NCBI RefSeq assembly: GCF_022429565.1
Contig: NZ_CP092487.1
Span: 1,335,001 to 1,399,000 of the forward strand
DNA length: 64,000 bases
From: Lutibacter sp. A64
Lineage (GTDB): Bacteria > Bacteroidota > Bacteroidia > Flavobacteriales > Flavobacteriaceae
Reading direction: 5' to 3'
Positions 21,204 to 29,115 of the stretch are shown one piece after another (positions within the stretch are counted from its first letter, which is position 1; every line of letters begins with the position of its first letter). The notes under the pieces are model-generated. The model saw nothing but the letters and a program-made list of their open reading frames with translations. It was not told where the DNA came from and did no database searches. The translations under genes were made by a program, and so were the position numbers.

Positions 21204-21878
21204 TTAATCTATTATAGATTCTCCATTTAAATCTGTTGTAAGTATTTCACTCATATAATCAAAATACGGACGCATTGCCTTAAAACTAGCATCTACTTCA
21301 TCTAAAAAGTTTGAAGCCAAAACTTCTTTAGTTGTAAATTTTCTAATTACAATAAACTGTTTCATTCGTATTAAATCTATATCTAGATGTTCCTTATCGA
21401 ATCCTCTTGGAGCTGTTTTTAATGCAGTACCTTCTAATTTACCAAAATATTTTATAAAATTTTCACTGTTTATTATAGCACGAATTTCGGTAGTATCCAT
21501 TTCAAATTCCTTTCTAATTCGAAATAAATCTTCTTTATTAGGATCCCAAAAACCACCTGCTAAAAAACTTTCTTCAGGATTTATTTCCAAATAATAACCA
21601 CCTCTTAATCTTTTAGTTGCTCTAGAAAACGACCCTGAAAAATGTGTTTTATAAGGTGTTTTATCTTTTGAAAAACGTACATCTCTATAAATTCTAAAAA
21701 ACTTAAATCTATCTATTGTATCATGTAATTTTAAGCGTTCCATTAACGCATTGTAGAATTTTTTTACTTTAAGTTGTTCAATTTGAAATTGGGGTTTATT
21801 TTCAGTAAACCATTCGCGATTGTTATTATTTTTAAGTGTTTTTAAAAAGTCAAATGTTGATTTTTCTATGGAGGTCAT
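21204..21878 (-). CDS. DUF2461 family protein
   Basis: 224 aa, the typical length for the DUF2461/TIGR02453 family of unknown function. The start has the family pattern STFDFLKTLKNNNNREWF, then FRIYRDVRFSKDKTPYKTHF and GGYYLEINPEESFLAGGFW. It is cytoplasmic, with no signal peptide or catalytic motif that I can name. It stands alone, 104 bp downstream of the sensor kinase gene on the same strand. Confidence 0.88.
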   Translation of the reverse strand: MTSIEKSTFDFLKTLKNNNNREWFTENKPQFQIEQLKVKKFYNALMERLKLHDTIDRFKFFRIYRDVRFSKDKTPYKTHFSGSFSRATKRLRGGYYLEINPEESFLAGGFWDPNKEDLFRIRKEFEMDTTEIRAIINSENFIKYFGKLEGTALKTAPRGFDKEHLDIDLIRMKQFIVIRKFTTKEVLASNFLDEVDASFKAMRPYFDYMSEILTTDLNGESIID

Positions 21879-21982
21879 TTTTATTTATTTAGAAATTTCA
21901 ATGTACAAAAAGAGTTTTCAAAAACTAAATTCTAATACATTTTTATTTTAATACTTAGTAATAGCGTAAAACAAATAGAAAT

Positions 21983-24019
21983 TTAATTTTTATAAATCGG
22001 TAAAGAAAACATAAATACACTCCCTTTATTTAAAGTACTTTCCACCCAAATTTTACCACCGTTTTTTTCAACAAAATCTTTACAAAGTATTAACCCTAGA
22101 CCAGATCCTTGTTCGTTTGCAGTTCCAATACTACTTACTTTATTCTCTATAGAAAATAAATTATTAATAGTTTCTTGAGACATTCCTATTCCGCTATCTT
22201 TTACTTGTACTGTAACAAAATTTTCTTCAACAGTAGAACTTATATAAATTTCGCCACCCGTTTTAGTAAACTTAATAGCATTAGATAGTAAATTTCTTAA
22301 AATTGTATTTAACATATTTTCATCTGTATCAACATACAAATTATGATAAACATTATTAAATATACTTATTTCTTTATTTATGGCTTGAATTTCAACTAAA
22401 GAGATTACATCTGCAATTTGTTTTATCAATTCAATTTTAACGGGATTAAATTTTAAAGTTCCCGATTGAGAATTGGCCCAAATTAATAAGTTGTTTAATA
22501 ATTCTGATGCCTTTGTGGTTGAACCCTTAACTATTTTTAAAAATTTTAGTTGTTTTTCTTCGTCATAAATAGCAATATTTTCAATTAAAAGCTCTGTAAA
22601 ACCTCTAATTGAATTGAATGGATTTTTTAAATCGTGTGCAATAATTGAGAAGAGTTTATCTTTAGTATCATTTAATAATTTTAAATTATTAGTCTGCAAT
22701 TTAATTTCTTCATGCATTCTACTAATTTGATGATTTTTAAACTCTAATAAATTGTAAGCCTTCTTTTTAGAAGTTTGTTGCAAAATTAAAATAATTACAA
22801 AAACACCAAAAATGGTGAATGCAATTACCAAAAAATACATTATTTTTTTTTCAATTTCATTTTTTTCTGAAAGTTGATTGATTTTAAAACTAGATTCCTC
22901 TAACTTATTTAATGCATTAAATAACAGCACTTTTTTATATTTACTAGTCTTTAAAATAGTGTCATTTAACTTTGTATATTGTTTTAAAAGTTTAAGCGAC
23001 TTAGATATATTCCCTTTATTTTCATAGGCTATTGCTAAATTTTTTAAGTTATTCATTTTATAATCTTGCATTCCTAACTTTTCTGAAATTTCAAGACTTT
23101 TATTTCCGTAATAAATGGCTTTATTATAATTTTTAGCTCTATTTTCAAGATCTGAAAGGTTTAAATAAAGTAATGCGTATAAATATTCATCAATTTTTAA
23201 TTGAGAAATCTTATCTAATGATTTATTAAAATACACTTTAGCTTCATCATACAGACCTAACTCCATATAATAATCTCCTATATTATTGAAGTTTATTGCA
23301 ACACCTTCATATTCTTTTAAAGCCTCTTGTAATTCAATAGACTTAAAGTAATAATCAACACCATTAGAGTAAATGTCAGCATCTATTATTGCATTTGCCA
23401 TATTAGTATAACAAGTTGCAATACCTAGAGTATCTTTTAAATTTACATAAATATCTAAAGCATCTTTATAATACCTTTCTGCAAATTCATAATTCTCATT
23501 ATCATAATATAAATGACCTATACCAATATAATTATCTGCCACACCATCTTCATCTCTTAAATCTTGATAATGAATTAACGATTTAAAATAGTAATCAATT
23601 GCTTTATCTCCTTCTGTTAATAATGAATAGTTATAGCCTATTTGCATTTTTATTTCGGCTACCTTTTTAATTTTATTTAATTCCTGAAATAGCGGTATTG
23701 CATTTTCGTAATACTTAATAGCAACATTATATTGATAGTTATCTTCATAATAAATTGCAATATTATAAAGACATTCTGCAATATGAGGTTTTGAATTAAT
23801 CTGTTTTGCTAATACTAAGCCTTTCTTATAATAATGGTAAGATGAGTCTATTTTCTGAAGACTATAAAAGGTTTTAGCAACATTAAGTATTTCCGAAACT
23901 TTAGTTGTATCTACTAATTCTTCTGTCGTATTTTCATACAGTGTATAATAAATACTAGTAATTGCACTACTTTTAAAAGTAATTAAAAATAAAATAAAAA
24001 ATATATTTTTTTTTAGCAT
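21983..24019 (-). CDS. TPR-containing sensor histidine kinase
   Basis: 678 aa. An N-terminal signal or anchor segment (about 5-25) precedes a periplasmic array of about seven tetratricopeptide repeats (about 45-370; for example YKDALDIYVNLKDTLGIATC). One membrane helix follows near 391-413 (YFLVIAFTIFGVFVIILIL), then a short coiled coil, the HisKA domain with phospho-acceptor His462 in SIIAHDLKNPFNSIRG, and a HATPase domain with N box (NLLSNAIKF), DSGIGM and GSGLGL. No response regulator is adjacent, so it is an orphan kinase whose partner lies elsewhere. The input signal is unknown. Confidence 0.92.
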   Translation of the reverse strand: MLKKNIFFILFLITFKSSAITSIYYTLYENTTEELVDTTKVSEILNVAKTFYSLQKIDSSYHYYKKGLVLAKQINSKPHIAECLYNIAIYYEDNYQYNVAIKYYENAIPLFQELNKIKKVAEIKMQIGYNYSLLTEGDKAIDYYFKSLIHYQDLRDEDGVADNYIGIGHLYYDNENYEFAERYYKDALDIYVNLKDTLGIATCYTNMANAIIDADIYSNGVDYYFKSIELQEALKEYEGVAINFNNIGDYYMELGLYDEAKVYFNKSLDKISQLKIDEYLYALLYLNLSDLENRAKNYNKAIYYGNKSLEISEKLGMQDYKMNNLKNLAIAYENKGNISKSLKLLKQYTKLNDTILKTSKYKKVLLFNALNKLEESSFKINQLSEKNEIEKKIMYFLVIAFTIFGVFVIILILQQTSKKKAYNLLEFKNHQISRMHEEIKLQTNNLKLLNDTKDKLFSIIAHDLKNPFNSIRGFTELLIENIAIYDEEKQLKFLKIVKGSTTKASELLNNLLIWANSQSGTLKFNPVKIELIKQIADVISLVEIQAINKEISIFNNVYHNLYVDTDENMLNTILRNLLSNAIKFTKTGGEIYISSTVEENFVTVQVKDSGIGMSQETINNLFSIENKVSSIGTANEQGSGLGLILCKDFVEKNGGKIWVESTLNKGSVFMFSLPIYKN

Positions 24020-24120
24020 TTACTATATTAATAGAGGGAAATTAATAAATAGTTTCAATTTTTCTTTATAAAAATCAAATTTACTTATTTTTTATTTAAT
24101 AAACGACACTATACAATATG

Positions 24121-24834
24121 TTAATTATTTATTAAATCTATATTTATATCTAAAATATTCTCCGAAGTATATTTACTTAGAAATTCTTTTGTTAAATATT
24201 GACTTCCATTCAATTCAATATTTTTATAGAACTCAATTAAATTAATTTTTCTAAATTCTAGCAACATTTGGTCAGAAAGCGGCTTATATGTATAATGCCA
24301 AGGCTCGTATTTAAAACCTTTTCTTGAACTTATATTTGTATAAACTAAGTAAAATCCAAAAGATTCGGCATGTGTATCCATCCATTTTTTTAATTTAGCA
24401 TACACACCATTTTTTTCATAATTACTTTCAATCAAAAGACTTTTAGGAGCTTTAACAGAACCATCAATAATATCAAAATCAGTTCCCCAATGGTGACGAG
24501 ATGTACCAGGAATAGTAGAATACTCTATTATTTTCTGAAGCGCCTTATCAGGCGCTAAGCCTTGTGAAATATATAAATTGTACTTTCTATTCCAAATATT
24601 TTTTTGACGGTTAAAACTTCTATATCCTGAAACAATTTTTATATCTATACCCTCTTTAAGTGCTGCTTTTTTCATTTCTTTAAAAGCTTGTAAAGTTTCT
24701 TTTTGTAACTTATAAGAAGTTCCTTCCAAAACTAAATCTCCCCTACCCATTAAAGCTTTTTCACTAAAATTCTGTTGAGAAAAAACTGAAAAACAAAACA
24801 TAACAAAAAAACAATATAATAAAAATCTACGCAT
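24121..24834 (-). CDS. M15-family D-alanyl-D-alanine carboxypeptidase (VanY-like)
   Basis: 237 aa with a signal peptide (FLLYCFFVMFCFSVFSQ). The VanY/LdcB-type M15 zinc peptidase motifs are present: SGYRSFNRQKNIW, the zinc ligands in SRHHWGTDFDI (His and Asp), and EPWHYTY with the catalytic Glu and third His ligand. The enzyme trims the terminal D-Ala of peptidoglycan stem peptides in the periplasm. It starts 2 bp after the GNAT gene stop and is probably cotranscribed with it. The call against an L,D-carboxypeptidase is not decided by sequence. Confidence 0.9.
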   Translation of the reverse strand: MRRFLLYCFFVMFCFSVFSQQNFSEKALMGRGDLVLEGTSYKLQKETLQAFKEMKKAALKEGIDIKIVSGYRSFNRQKNIWNRKYNLYISQGLAPDKALQKIIEYSTIPGTSRHHWGTDFDIIDGSVKAPKSLLIESNYEKNGVYAKLKKWMDTHAESFGFYLVYTNISSRKGFKYEPWHYTYKPLSDQMLLEFRKINLIEFYKNIELNGSQYLTKEFLSKYTSENILDINIDLINN

Positions 24835-24836
24835 CT

Positions 24837-25271
24837 TTAATTTAAGTATTTATACATTACAAAATGATTTCCAATAAATGGTACATCAAATTTATCTCCA
24901 AAAATTAAAAACCTTTGTTTTTTATAAAAATCTAATGCAATTACTCGCGCATTACACCACAAACAATCGATATTTTTTTTTCGTAAAATTTCTACAGCTT
25001 CAAGTATTAAATGTTTTCCAGCCCCAAAACCTTGGTGTTTTTCTATGGTTGCCATACCTCTTAACTGGTATTGTTTTCCTTTAAAATTATTATTTTCAGC
25101 TTTCATAAAGCTAGACACTGCAATTAATTTTCCTTCTTTAAAAGCACCAAGATGAAACGTTTCAGCATCAAAATCGCCTTTAAACTCATAAGGCAGTGGT
25201 ATATTTTTTCGTAAAACCTCTAGTCTAATTTCAAAAGTTTCTTCTGCTGTAATCTTTTTAACTTCAATCAT
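24837..25271 (-). CDS. GNAT-family N-acetyltransferase
   Basis: 144 aa, a single GNAT domain. The strand segment YQLRGMATIEKHQGFGAGKHLI contains the acetyl-CoA pyrophosphate loop (Q-G-F-G-A-G), followed by IDCLWCNARVIALDFYKKQRF, the family's motif B. The acceptor substrate is unknown. It lies directly upstream of the M15 peptidase gene (2-bp gap). Upstream of its start begins the long non-coding stretch at 25272. Confidence 0.88.
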   Translation of the reverse strand: MIEVKKITAEETFEIRLEVLRKNIPLPYEFKGDFDAETFHLGAFKEGKLIAVSSFMKAENNNFKGKQYQLRGMATIEKHQGFGAGKHLILEAVEILRKKNIDCLWCNARVIALDFYKKQRFLIFGDKFDVPFIGNHFVMYKYLN

Positions 25272-25699
25272 TTTTAATTAAATATTATAAATAAAATAAA
25301 GCTAATTTATAACAAAAATGTTTATGATTATTAAAAAAACAAACTCTAAATCTAAATTAGGTAATTTAGAACATTATGATTAATTTTACCCTAAATTATT
25401 ATTTATTTCATGTAATATTTTAAAAATGTATTTCGTAAAAACAAAACATACTTATTGCTTACATTCAACAGTAAACCACTTGTTGTTTTGTTCTTTTATG
25501 TTTTTAAAACGTAAACTTATCTTCCTGAATTAAACAGGCATAACGAGTGTGCCTGAAAAACTCTTTTACATTATTATCATATAGAATCAATTCAATTTAA
25601 AATAAATTGAATTGAATGGTAATACTCGTATTTAAAATAATGTATTGTTACAGAGTTTAGGTTATTGAAAATTTTATATAAACTTTAAAATAATATACA
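25272..25699. other. 428-bp non-coding stretch with a candidate structured RNA
   Basis: No coding frame is visible. The part from about 25340 to 25420 holds a palindrome with 9-bp arms (25351-25359 and 25362-25370, GG centre). From about 25440 to 25660 there are several nested complementary segments, described in the separate entry. It separates the GNAT gene from the 37-residue peptide gene, and should contain the promoters of both. Confidence 0.6.
25524..25658 (+). promoter_or_regulatory. candidate structured RNA leader or small RNA
   Basis: Seen on the plus strand: a 6-bp hairpin CAGGCA/TGCCTG (25535-25540 with 25550-25555) whose loop holds ACGAGT (25543-25548), complementary to ACTCGT at 25624-25629; an alternative partner CCTG at 25524-25527 for the same CAGG; a nested stem AAACTC/GAGTTT (25558-25563 with 25653-25658) and ACATTATT/AATAATGT (25568-25575 with 25636-25643); and a perfect 13-bp hairpin with a 3-nt loop (25587-25599 with 25603-25615). 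The mutually exclusive pairings and the pseudoknot look switch-like. It ends 41 bp before the 37-aa gene. Short AT-only pairings arise easily by chance in this base composition, so the call is tentative. No known RNA family was recognised. Confidence 0.35.
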
Positions 25700-25813
25700 A
25701 TGGCTGTATTAAGAAAGAAACTTACTAAAGAAGAATTAAATAAGAAAAAACAAGAAAAAATTCAAAAAAAACTAGAAGCTAAAAAAATGAAAAAACGAAA
25801 ATCTAGAGCTTAA
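25700..25813 (+). CDS. 37-residue strongly basic peptide
   Basis: ATG at 25700 to TAA at 25811-25813. The peptide starts MAVLRKKLTKEELNKKKQEK and ends KKRKSRA; 14 Lys and 3 Arg of 37 residues, 4 Glu, no Cys or aromatic residue, and a predicted single helix. It resembles small ribosome- or nucleic-acid-associated peptides, but I recognise no family. Support for a real gene: a clean start, a strong terminator 41 bp after the stop, and the only open frame in an 830-bp gap. Low-complexity A-rich sequence can give Lys-rich frames by chance, so conservation should decide. Confidence 0.6.
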   Translation: MAVLRKKLTKEELNKKKQEKIQKKLEAKKMKKRKSRA

Positions 25814-25854
25814 AATAACCTTCTAGTCAATATTAATGTTAAATTTTTTTAAAC

Positions 25855-25898
25855 AAACAGGCTATAATTATAAAACTATAGCCTGTTTTTATGTTTTT
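25855..25898 (+). terminator. terminator after the 37-residue peptide gene
   Basis: Perfect 12-bp stem (25855-25866 with 25877-25888) with an AGGCT core and a 10-nt loop, followed by T-rich sequence up to about 25900. It implies that transcription from the left reaches this point, which supports an active gene or RNA in 25.4-25.8 kb. The rest of the gap to the tRNA (about 25900-26050) shows nothing else. Confidence 0.85.
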
Positions 25899-26057
25899 TT
25901 ATAGCTTTTGAAAAAAAAATCAAAAAAATAACAGATTAAATATTTTTTCGTGATATTAATAACTTTACCCAACATATTGAAAATGAATATTCTGAATTAA
26001 ACACTTTTAAAATCAGAAATTTTTAGTCTAAAAAAATTAAATTTTCTTAAAAAAACG

Positions 26058-26088
26058 TTTGCAAAAGTTAAAAAGGATTGTATATTTG
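26058..26088 (+). promoter_or_regulatory. promoter of tRNA-Gly
   Basis: TTTG at 26058-26061, 19 bp spacer, TATATTTG at 26081-26088: the complete Bacteroidota primary sigma-factor promoter (-33 and -7 boxes). It ends 11 bp before the tRNA, giving a very short leader. This is the best promoter match in the window. Confidence 0.82.
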
Positions 26089-26099
26089 CATCACCAATT

Positions 26100-26172
26100 G
26101 CGAGAGTAGCTCAGTTGGTAGAGCTTCAGCCTTCCAAGCTGACTGTCGCCGGTTCGAGCCCGGTCTCTCGCT
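26100..26172 (+). tRNA. tRNA-Gly (anticodon TCC)
   Basis: 73 nt cloverleaf: acceptor stem GCGAGAG/CTCTCGC, D arm GCTC-AGTTGGTA-GAGC, anticodon arm TCAGC-CTTCCAA-GCTGA with anticodon TCC, variable CTGTC, and T arm GCCGG-TTCGAGC-CCGGT (the last pair G-T). The discriminator is T, usual for tRNA-Gly. The 3' CCA is not encoded. It reads GGA/GGG codons, and GGA is frequent in these genes. Confidence 0.96.
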
Positions 26173-26173
26173 C

Positions 26174-26206
26174 AAAAAAAGCCAAACAAAAGTTTGGCTT
26201 TTTTTA
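26174..26206 (+). terminator. terminator of tRNA-Gly
   Basis: GCCAAAC/GTTTGGC stem (26181-26187 with 26192-26198) extended by A/T pairs, AAAA loop, and seven T residues. The T tract overlaps the stop region of the converging rhomboid gene, so the hairpin probably serves both. Confidence 0.85.
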
Positions 26207-26848
26207 TTTTAAACGATTTCCAAAAAGCAATAACAAAACAATTGGAATCCCCAACATTATAACTGTAGAAGTACTATTTAAAAAAACTTCTGGATACACT
26301 AATAACGTTAAAGCATACCCTCCTATTGCACCACCTAAGTGAGCTGTGTGCCCTACATTTCCTAACTGCTTTTTCATTCCATAGATTGAATACAACAAAT
26401 AACCAATTCCAAAAATATAACCTGGAATGGGTATTGGTAATGGAAACATCATTAAACTCATTGTAGGATTTAGTAAAATTGCCCCATAAATTATACCTGC
26501 AACCGCACCAGAAGCACCAACTGCGCTATAATACAATTCACTTTTATGATAGGTTAATGTCAAAATACTTCCCGCTATTAAGCTTCCTAAATAAAGAATT
26601 AAAAATTTAACAACTCCTAATTTAAAAATTATAATAGGTGCAAAAATATACAACACATACATATTTAAAATTAAATGCAAATAATCTACATGTAAAAATC
26701 CAGAAGTAAACATTCTAATTTTTTCACCTCTATTAATTGCGCCAATATGAAATTTATACTTATCAAAAAACAAACGGTCGCTAAATCCCTTCATAGAAAC
26801 AAGCACATTAACAATTATTAATATTAGTAGTGTTTTGTCTATATTCAT
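26204..26848 (-). CDS. rhomboid-family intramembrane serine protease
   Basis: 214 aa with six membrane helices. The catalytic dyad is visible: Ser113 in GASGAVAG and His170 in GHTAHLGGAIGG, together with Asn62 in HLILNM, which lines the oxyanion hole, and the R-x-F-T-S-GFLH segment of loop 1. Rhomboids cleave membrane proteins within or near their membrane helices in the inner membrane; the substrate is unknown. It converges on the tRNA-Gly gene and shares its terminator region. Confidence 0.93.
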   Translation of the reverse strand: MNIDKTLLILIIVNVLVSMKGFSDRLFFDKYKFHIGAINRGEKIRMFTSGFLHVDYLHLILNMYVLYIFAPIIIFKLGVVKFLILYLGSLIAGSILTLTYHKSELYYSAVGASGAVAGIIYGAILLNPTMSLMMFPLPIPIPGYIFGIGYLLYSIYGMKKQLGNVGHTAHLGGAIGGYALTLLVYPEVFLNSTSTVIMLGIPIVLLLLFGNRLK

Positions 26849-26952
26849 TTAAAAAATTTTAACATTAATTCACTAAAGTATAAAAATTTAATGATATTGA
26901 ATTGATAGTTGTTAAGAAACAAAAATTAAATACGATATTTGCATTTACTATT

Positions 26953-27843
26953 ATGAATTTACTTGTATACATTCTTGTTTACCCTATAATTTGGTTACTA
27001 TCTATATTGCCATTCAAAATCTTATATTTTATATCTGATATAATATATTTATTAGTCTATTATGTTATTGGCTATAGAAAAAAAGTGGTTTTCTATAACT
27101 TAAAACTCACTTTTCCTCAAAAAACAGATAAAGAACTTATTAAACTTAGAAAATTATTTTACCATCATTTTGTCGATATTTTTATTGAAATGATAAAGTC
27201 TTTTACAGTTTCTAAAAAAGAGATTTATAAAAGATATCAATATACTAATCTTAATTTTTTTACAGATTTATATAAAGATGGTAAAAGCGTTGTTTTAGTT
27301 GGTCCACATTATGCAAATTGGGAATGGATAATGAGCCTAGATTCTTTTGTAAAATACAAAGGTTATGCTGCTTATACAAAAATAAACAACCCTTATTTTA
27401 ATAATCAAATATTAAAATCTAGAACTAAGTTTGGCACTTCATTAGTACAAACTTCTAAAGTTATTTCTGAAATTAAAAAAAATCAGAAAAACAACGTACA
27501 AGCTATATACGGTTTGCTTAGCGACCAATCTCCACAGTTAAAAAAGACGTTTTATTGGAGTGAATTTCTAGGCATAAAAGTACCAATACATACCGGTGCA
27601 GAAATGCTAGCTAAAAGATACGATTTAAATGTGGTTTATATGGATGTGCAAAGGATAAAACGCGGATATTACCAAACTACATTTAGCTTAATTACAGATA
27701 ATGCTACAAAATTTGAAGATTACCAAATAACCGACATATTTTTAGAAAAAGTTGAAAAACAAATTAGAATAAATCCTGAGTTTTATTTTTGGACTCATAA
27801 ACGTTTTAAGCACAAAGACAAAGCTCCAAAAGAAGATTCTTAA
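26953..27843 (+). CDS. LpxL/HtrB-type lysophospholipid acyltransferase
   Basis: 296 aa from the ATG at 26953 (MNLLVYILVYPIIWLLSILP); an in-frame TTG at 26902 would add 17 residues that overlap a TATTTG promoter-like box, so it is rejected. An N-terminal membrane anchor (about 3-40) precedes the acyltransferase domain with the H-x4-E-like motif GPHYANWEW, then GLLSDQSP, and YFWTHKRFKHKD near the end. The family adds secondary acyl chains to lipid A or makes related lipids at the inner membrane. Which acyl chain it transfers is not readable. The aldo/keto reductase gene follows after 95 bp. Confidence 0.85.
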   Translation: MNLLVYILVYPIIWLLSILPFKILYFISDIIYLLVYYVIGYRKKVVFYNLKLTFPQKTDKELIKLRKLFYHHFVDIFIEMIKSFTVSKKEIYKRYQYTNLNFFTDLYKDGKSVVLVGPHYANWEWIMSLDSFVKYKGYAAYTKINNPYFNNQILKSRTKFGTSLVQTSKVISEIKKNQKNNVQAIYGLLSDQSPQLKKTFYWSEFLGIKVPIHTGAEMLAKRYDLNVVYMDVQRIKRGYYQTTFSLITDNATKFEDYQITDIFLEKVEKQIRINPEFYFWTHKRFKHKDKAPKEDS

Positions 27844-27938
27844 TCTAAAATCAACTATTTCTTATTAAATACGCTTTATTTTTACACCTATAAAATAATT
27901 ATAAAGATATTTAAAATCTAACCTGATAATAAAAAATT

Positions 27939-28937
27939 ATGAGTAAAAAATTTAAATATGAAGCAAGCGCTTCAAGATATGACAACATGAGCTACAGAAG
28001 AACAGGTAAAAGTGGCTTATTACTTCCTGAACTATCTTTAGGTCTATGGCATAATTTTGGAGAAAAAGACGATTTTAACAATGCTAAAAATTTAATAAAA
28101 TGTGCTTTTGATAACGGAATCACACATTTTGATTTAGCAAATAATTATGGTCCTCCTTATGGTTCTGCTGAAACTACCTTTGGAAAAATATTAAAAAAAG
28201 ACTTCAAAAAATATAGAGATGAATTAATAATATCATCAAAAGCAGGTTATGATATGTGGCCTGGGCCTTATGGCGATTTCGGCTCTAAAAAGTATTTAAC
28301 CGCTAGTTTAGATCAAAGTTTAAAACGTATGAATTTAGACTATGTAGATATTTTTTACCATCACCGTCCAGATTATGATACGCCTTTAGAAGAAACTATG
28401 GGCACTTTAGATTTAATGGTTCGCCAAGGAAAAGCACTGTATGTTGGTATTTCTAACTATCAACCAGAGAGAGCAGCAGAAGCATTTAAAATTTTAAAAG
28501 AATTGGGAACACCATGTTTAATTCACCAACCTAGATATAGTATGTTAGACCGTTGGGTTGAAGATGGATTGTTAAACTTAATTGAAAAAGAAGGTGTTGG
28601 TGCTATCGCTTTTTCGCCATTAGCGCAAGGAATGTTAACCGATAAATATTTAAATGGTTTTCCTGAAGATTCTAGAGCTATAAAAGATGGTAGGTATTTA
28701 AAAACGGAACAAATTAATAAGCAGCTTTCTAAAATAAAAAAACTAAACGAAATTGCTTTAAAAAGAGAGCAAAGTTTAGCTCAAATGGCTATTTCTTGGA
28801 TTTTAAAAGATAATAGAATTACATCTGTTTTAATTGGCGCTAGTAAAACAGCACAAATTTTAGATAGTTTAAAAGCAATAGATAATACTACTTTTTCAAA
28901 GGAAGAATTAACGGCTATTGAAACTATTTTAAGCTAA
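27939..28937 (+). CDS. aldo/keto reductase (YghZ/Gpr-like)
   Basis: 332 aa (alpha/beta)8-barrel. It opens with MSKKFKYEASASRYDNMSYRRTG, typical of the YghZ (L-glyceraldehyde-3-phosphate reductase) branch. The catalytic tetrad is in DLANNYGPPYGSAE (Asp and Tyr), SSKAGYDMWPGPYG (Lys) and YHHRPDYDTP (His); NADPH-binding residues lie in IGASK near the C terminus. It reduces aldehydes in the cytoplasm. The first of two dispersed repeats follows the stop. Confidence 0.9.
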   Translation: MSKKFKYEASASRYDNMSYRRTGKSGLLLPELSLGLWHNFGEKDDFNNAKNLIKCAFDNGITHFDLANNYGPPYGSAETTFGKILKKDFKKYRDELIISSKAGYDMWPGPYGDFGSKKYLTASLDQSLKRMNLDYVDIFYHHRPDYDTPLEETMGTLDLMVRQGKALYVGISNYQPERAAEAFKILKELGTPCLIHQPRYSMLDRWVEDGLLNLIEKEGVGAIAFSPLAQGMLTDKYLNGFPEDSRAIKDGRYLKTEQINKQLSKIKKLNEIALKREQSLAQMAISWILKDNRITSVLIGASKTAQILDSLKAIDNTTFSKEELTAIETILS

Positions 28938-28960
28938 TTACTAGATTATTTTCAATAAAA

Positions 28961-29098
28961 AAAAAGACTGTCTAAAAAGTTAAATTTTCGTCAACCTGAA
29001 TTTATTTTAGGTTCTCATAGTGATTGATTATCAGTAAGATGAGATTTTGAAATAAAATCAAAATGACAGGTTTCTATACTTTTCAGACAGTCTCTTTT
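28961..29098. repeat. dispersed repeat with terminal inverted repeats, copy 1
   Basis: About 138 bp bounded by imperfect 16-bp inverted repeats (28965-28980 and 29078-29093, one mismatch; core AGACTGTCT). Inside are CAACCTGA...TTTTAGGTTCTCATA, then a GATTTT/AAAATC hairpin and AAATGACA. The same order of blocks occurs in copy 2 at 59971-60124. No coding frame. It lies between the converging aldo/keto reductase and NlpC/P60 genes, where it could also serve as a bidirectional terminator. The style is that of a MITE or REP-like element. Confidence 0.75.
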
Positions 29099-29115
29099 CT
29101 GTAATTAAATAAAAC

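Noticed and set aside
21983-24019. Complete two-component system at the TPR kinase
   Set aside because: No response regulator gene adjoins it; neighbours are DUF2461 and an M15 peptidase.
26115-26342. Open frame of 75 codons reading through the tRNA-Gly gene
   Set aside because: It starts inside the tRNA, passes through the terminator hairpin and lies antisense to the rhomboid gene; no coding character.
28961-29098. CRISPR-like or insertion-sequence remnant
   Set aside because: Single unit without regular spaced repeats, no transposase fragment; fits a short non-coding element better.
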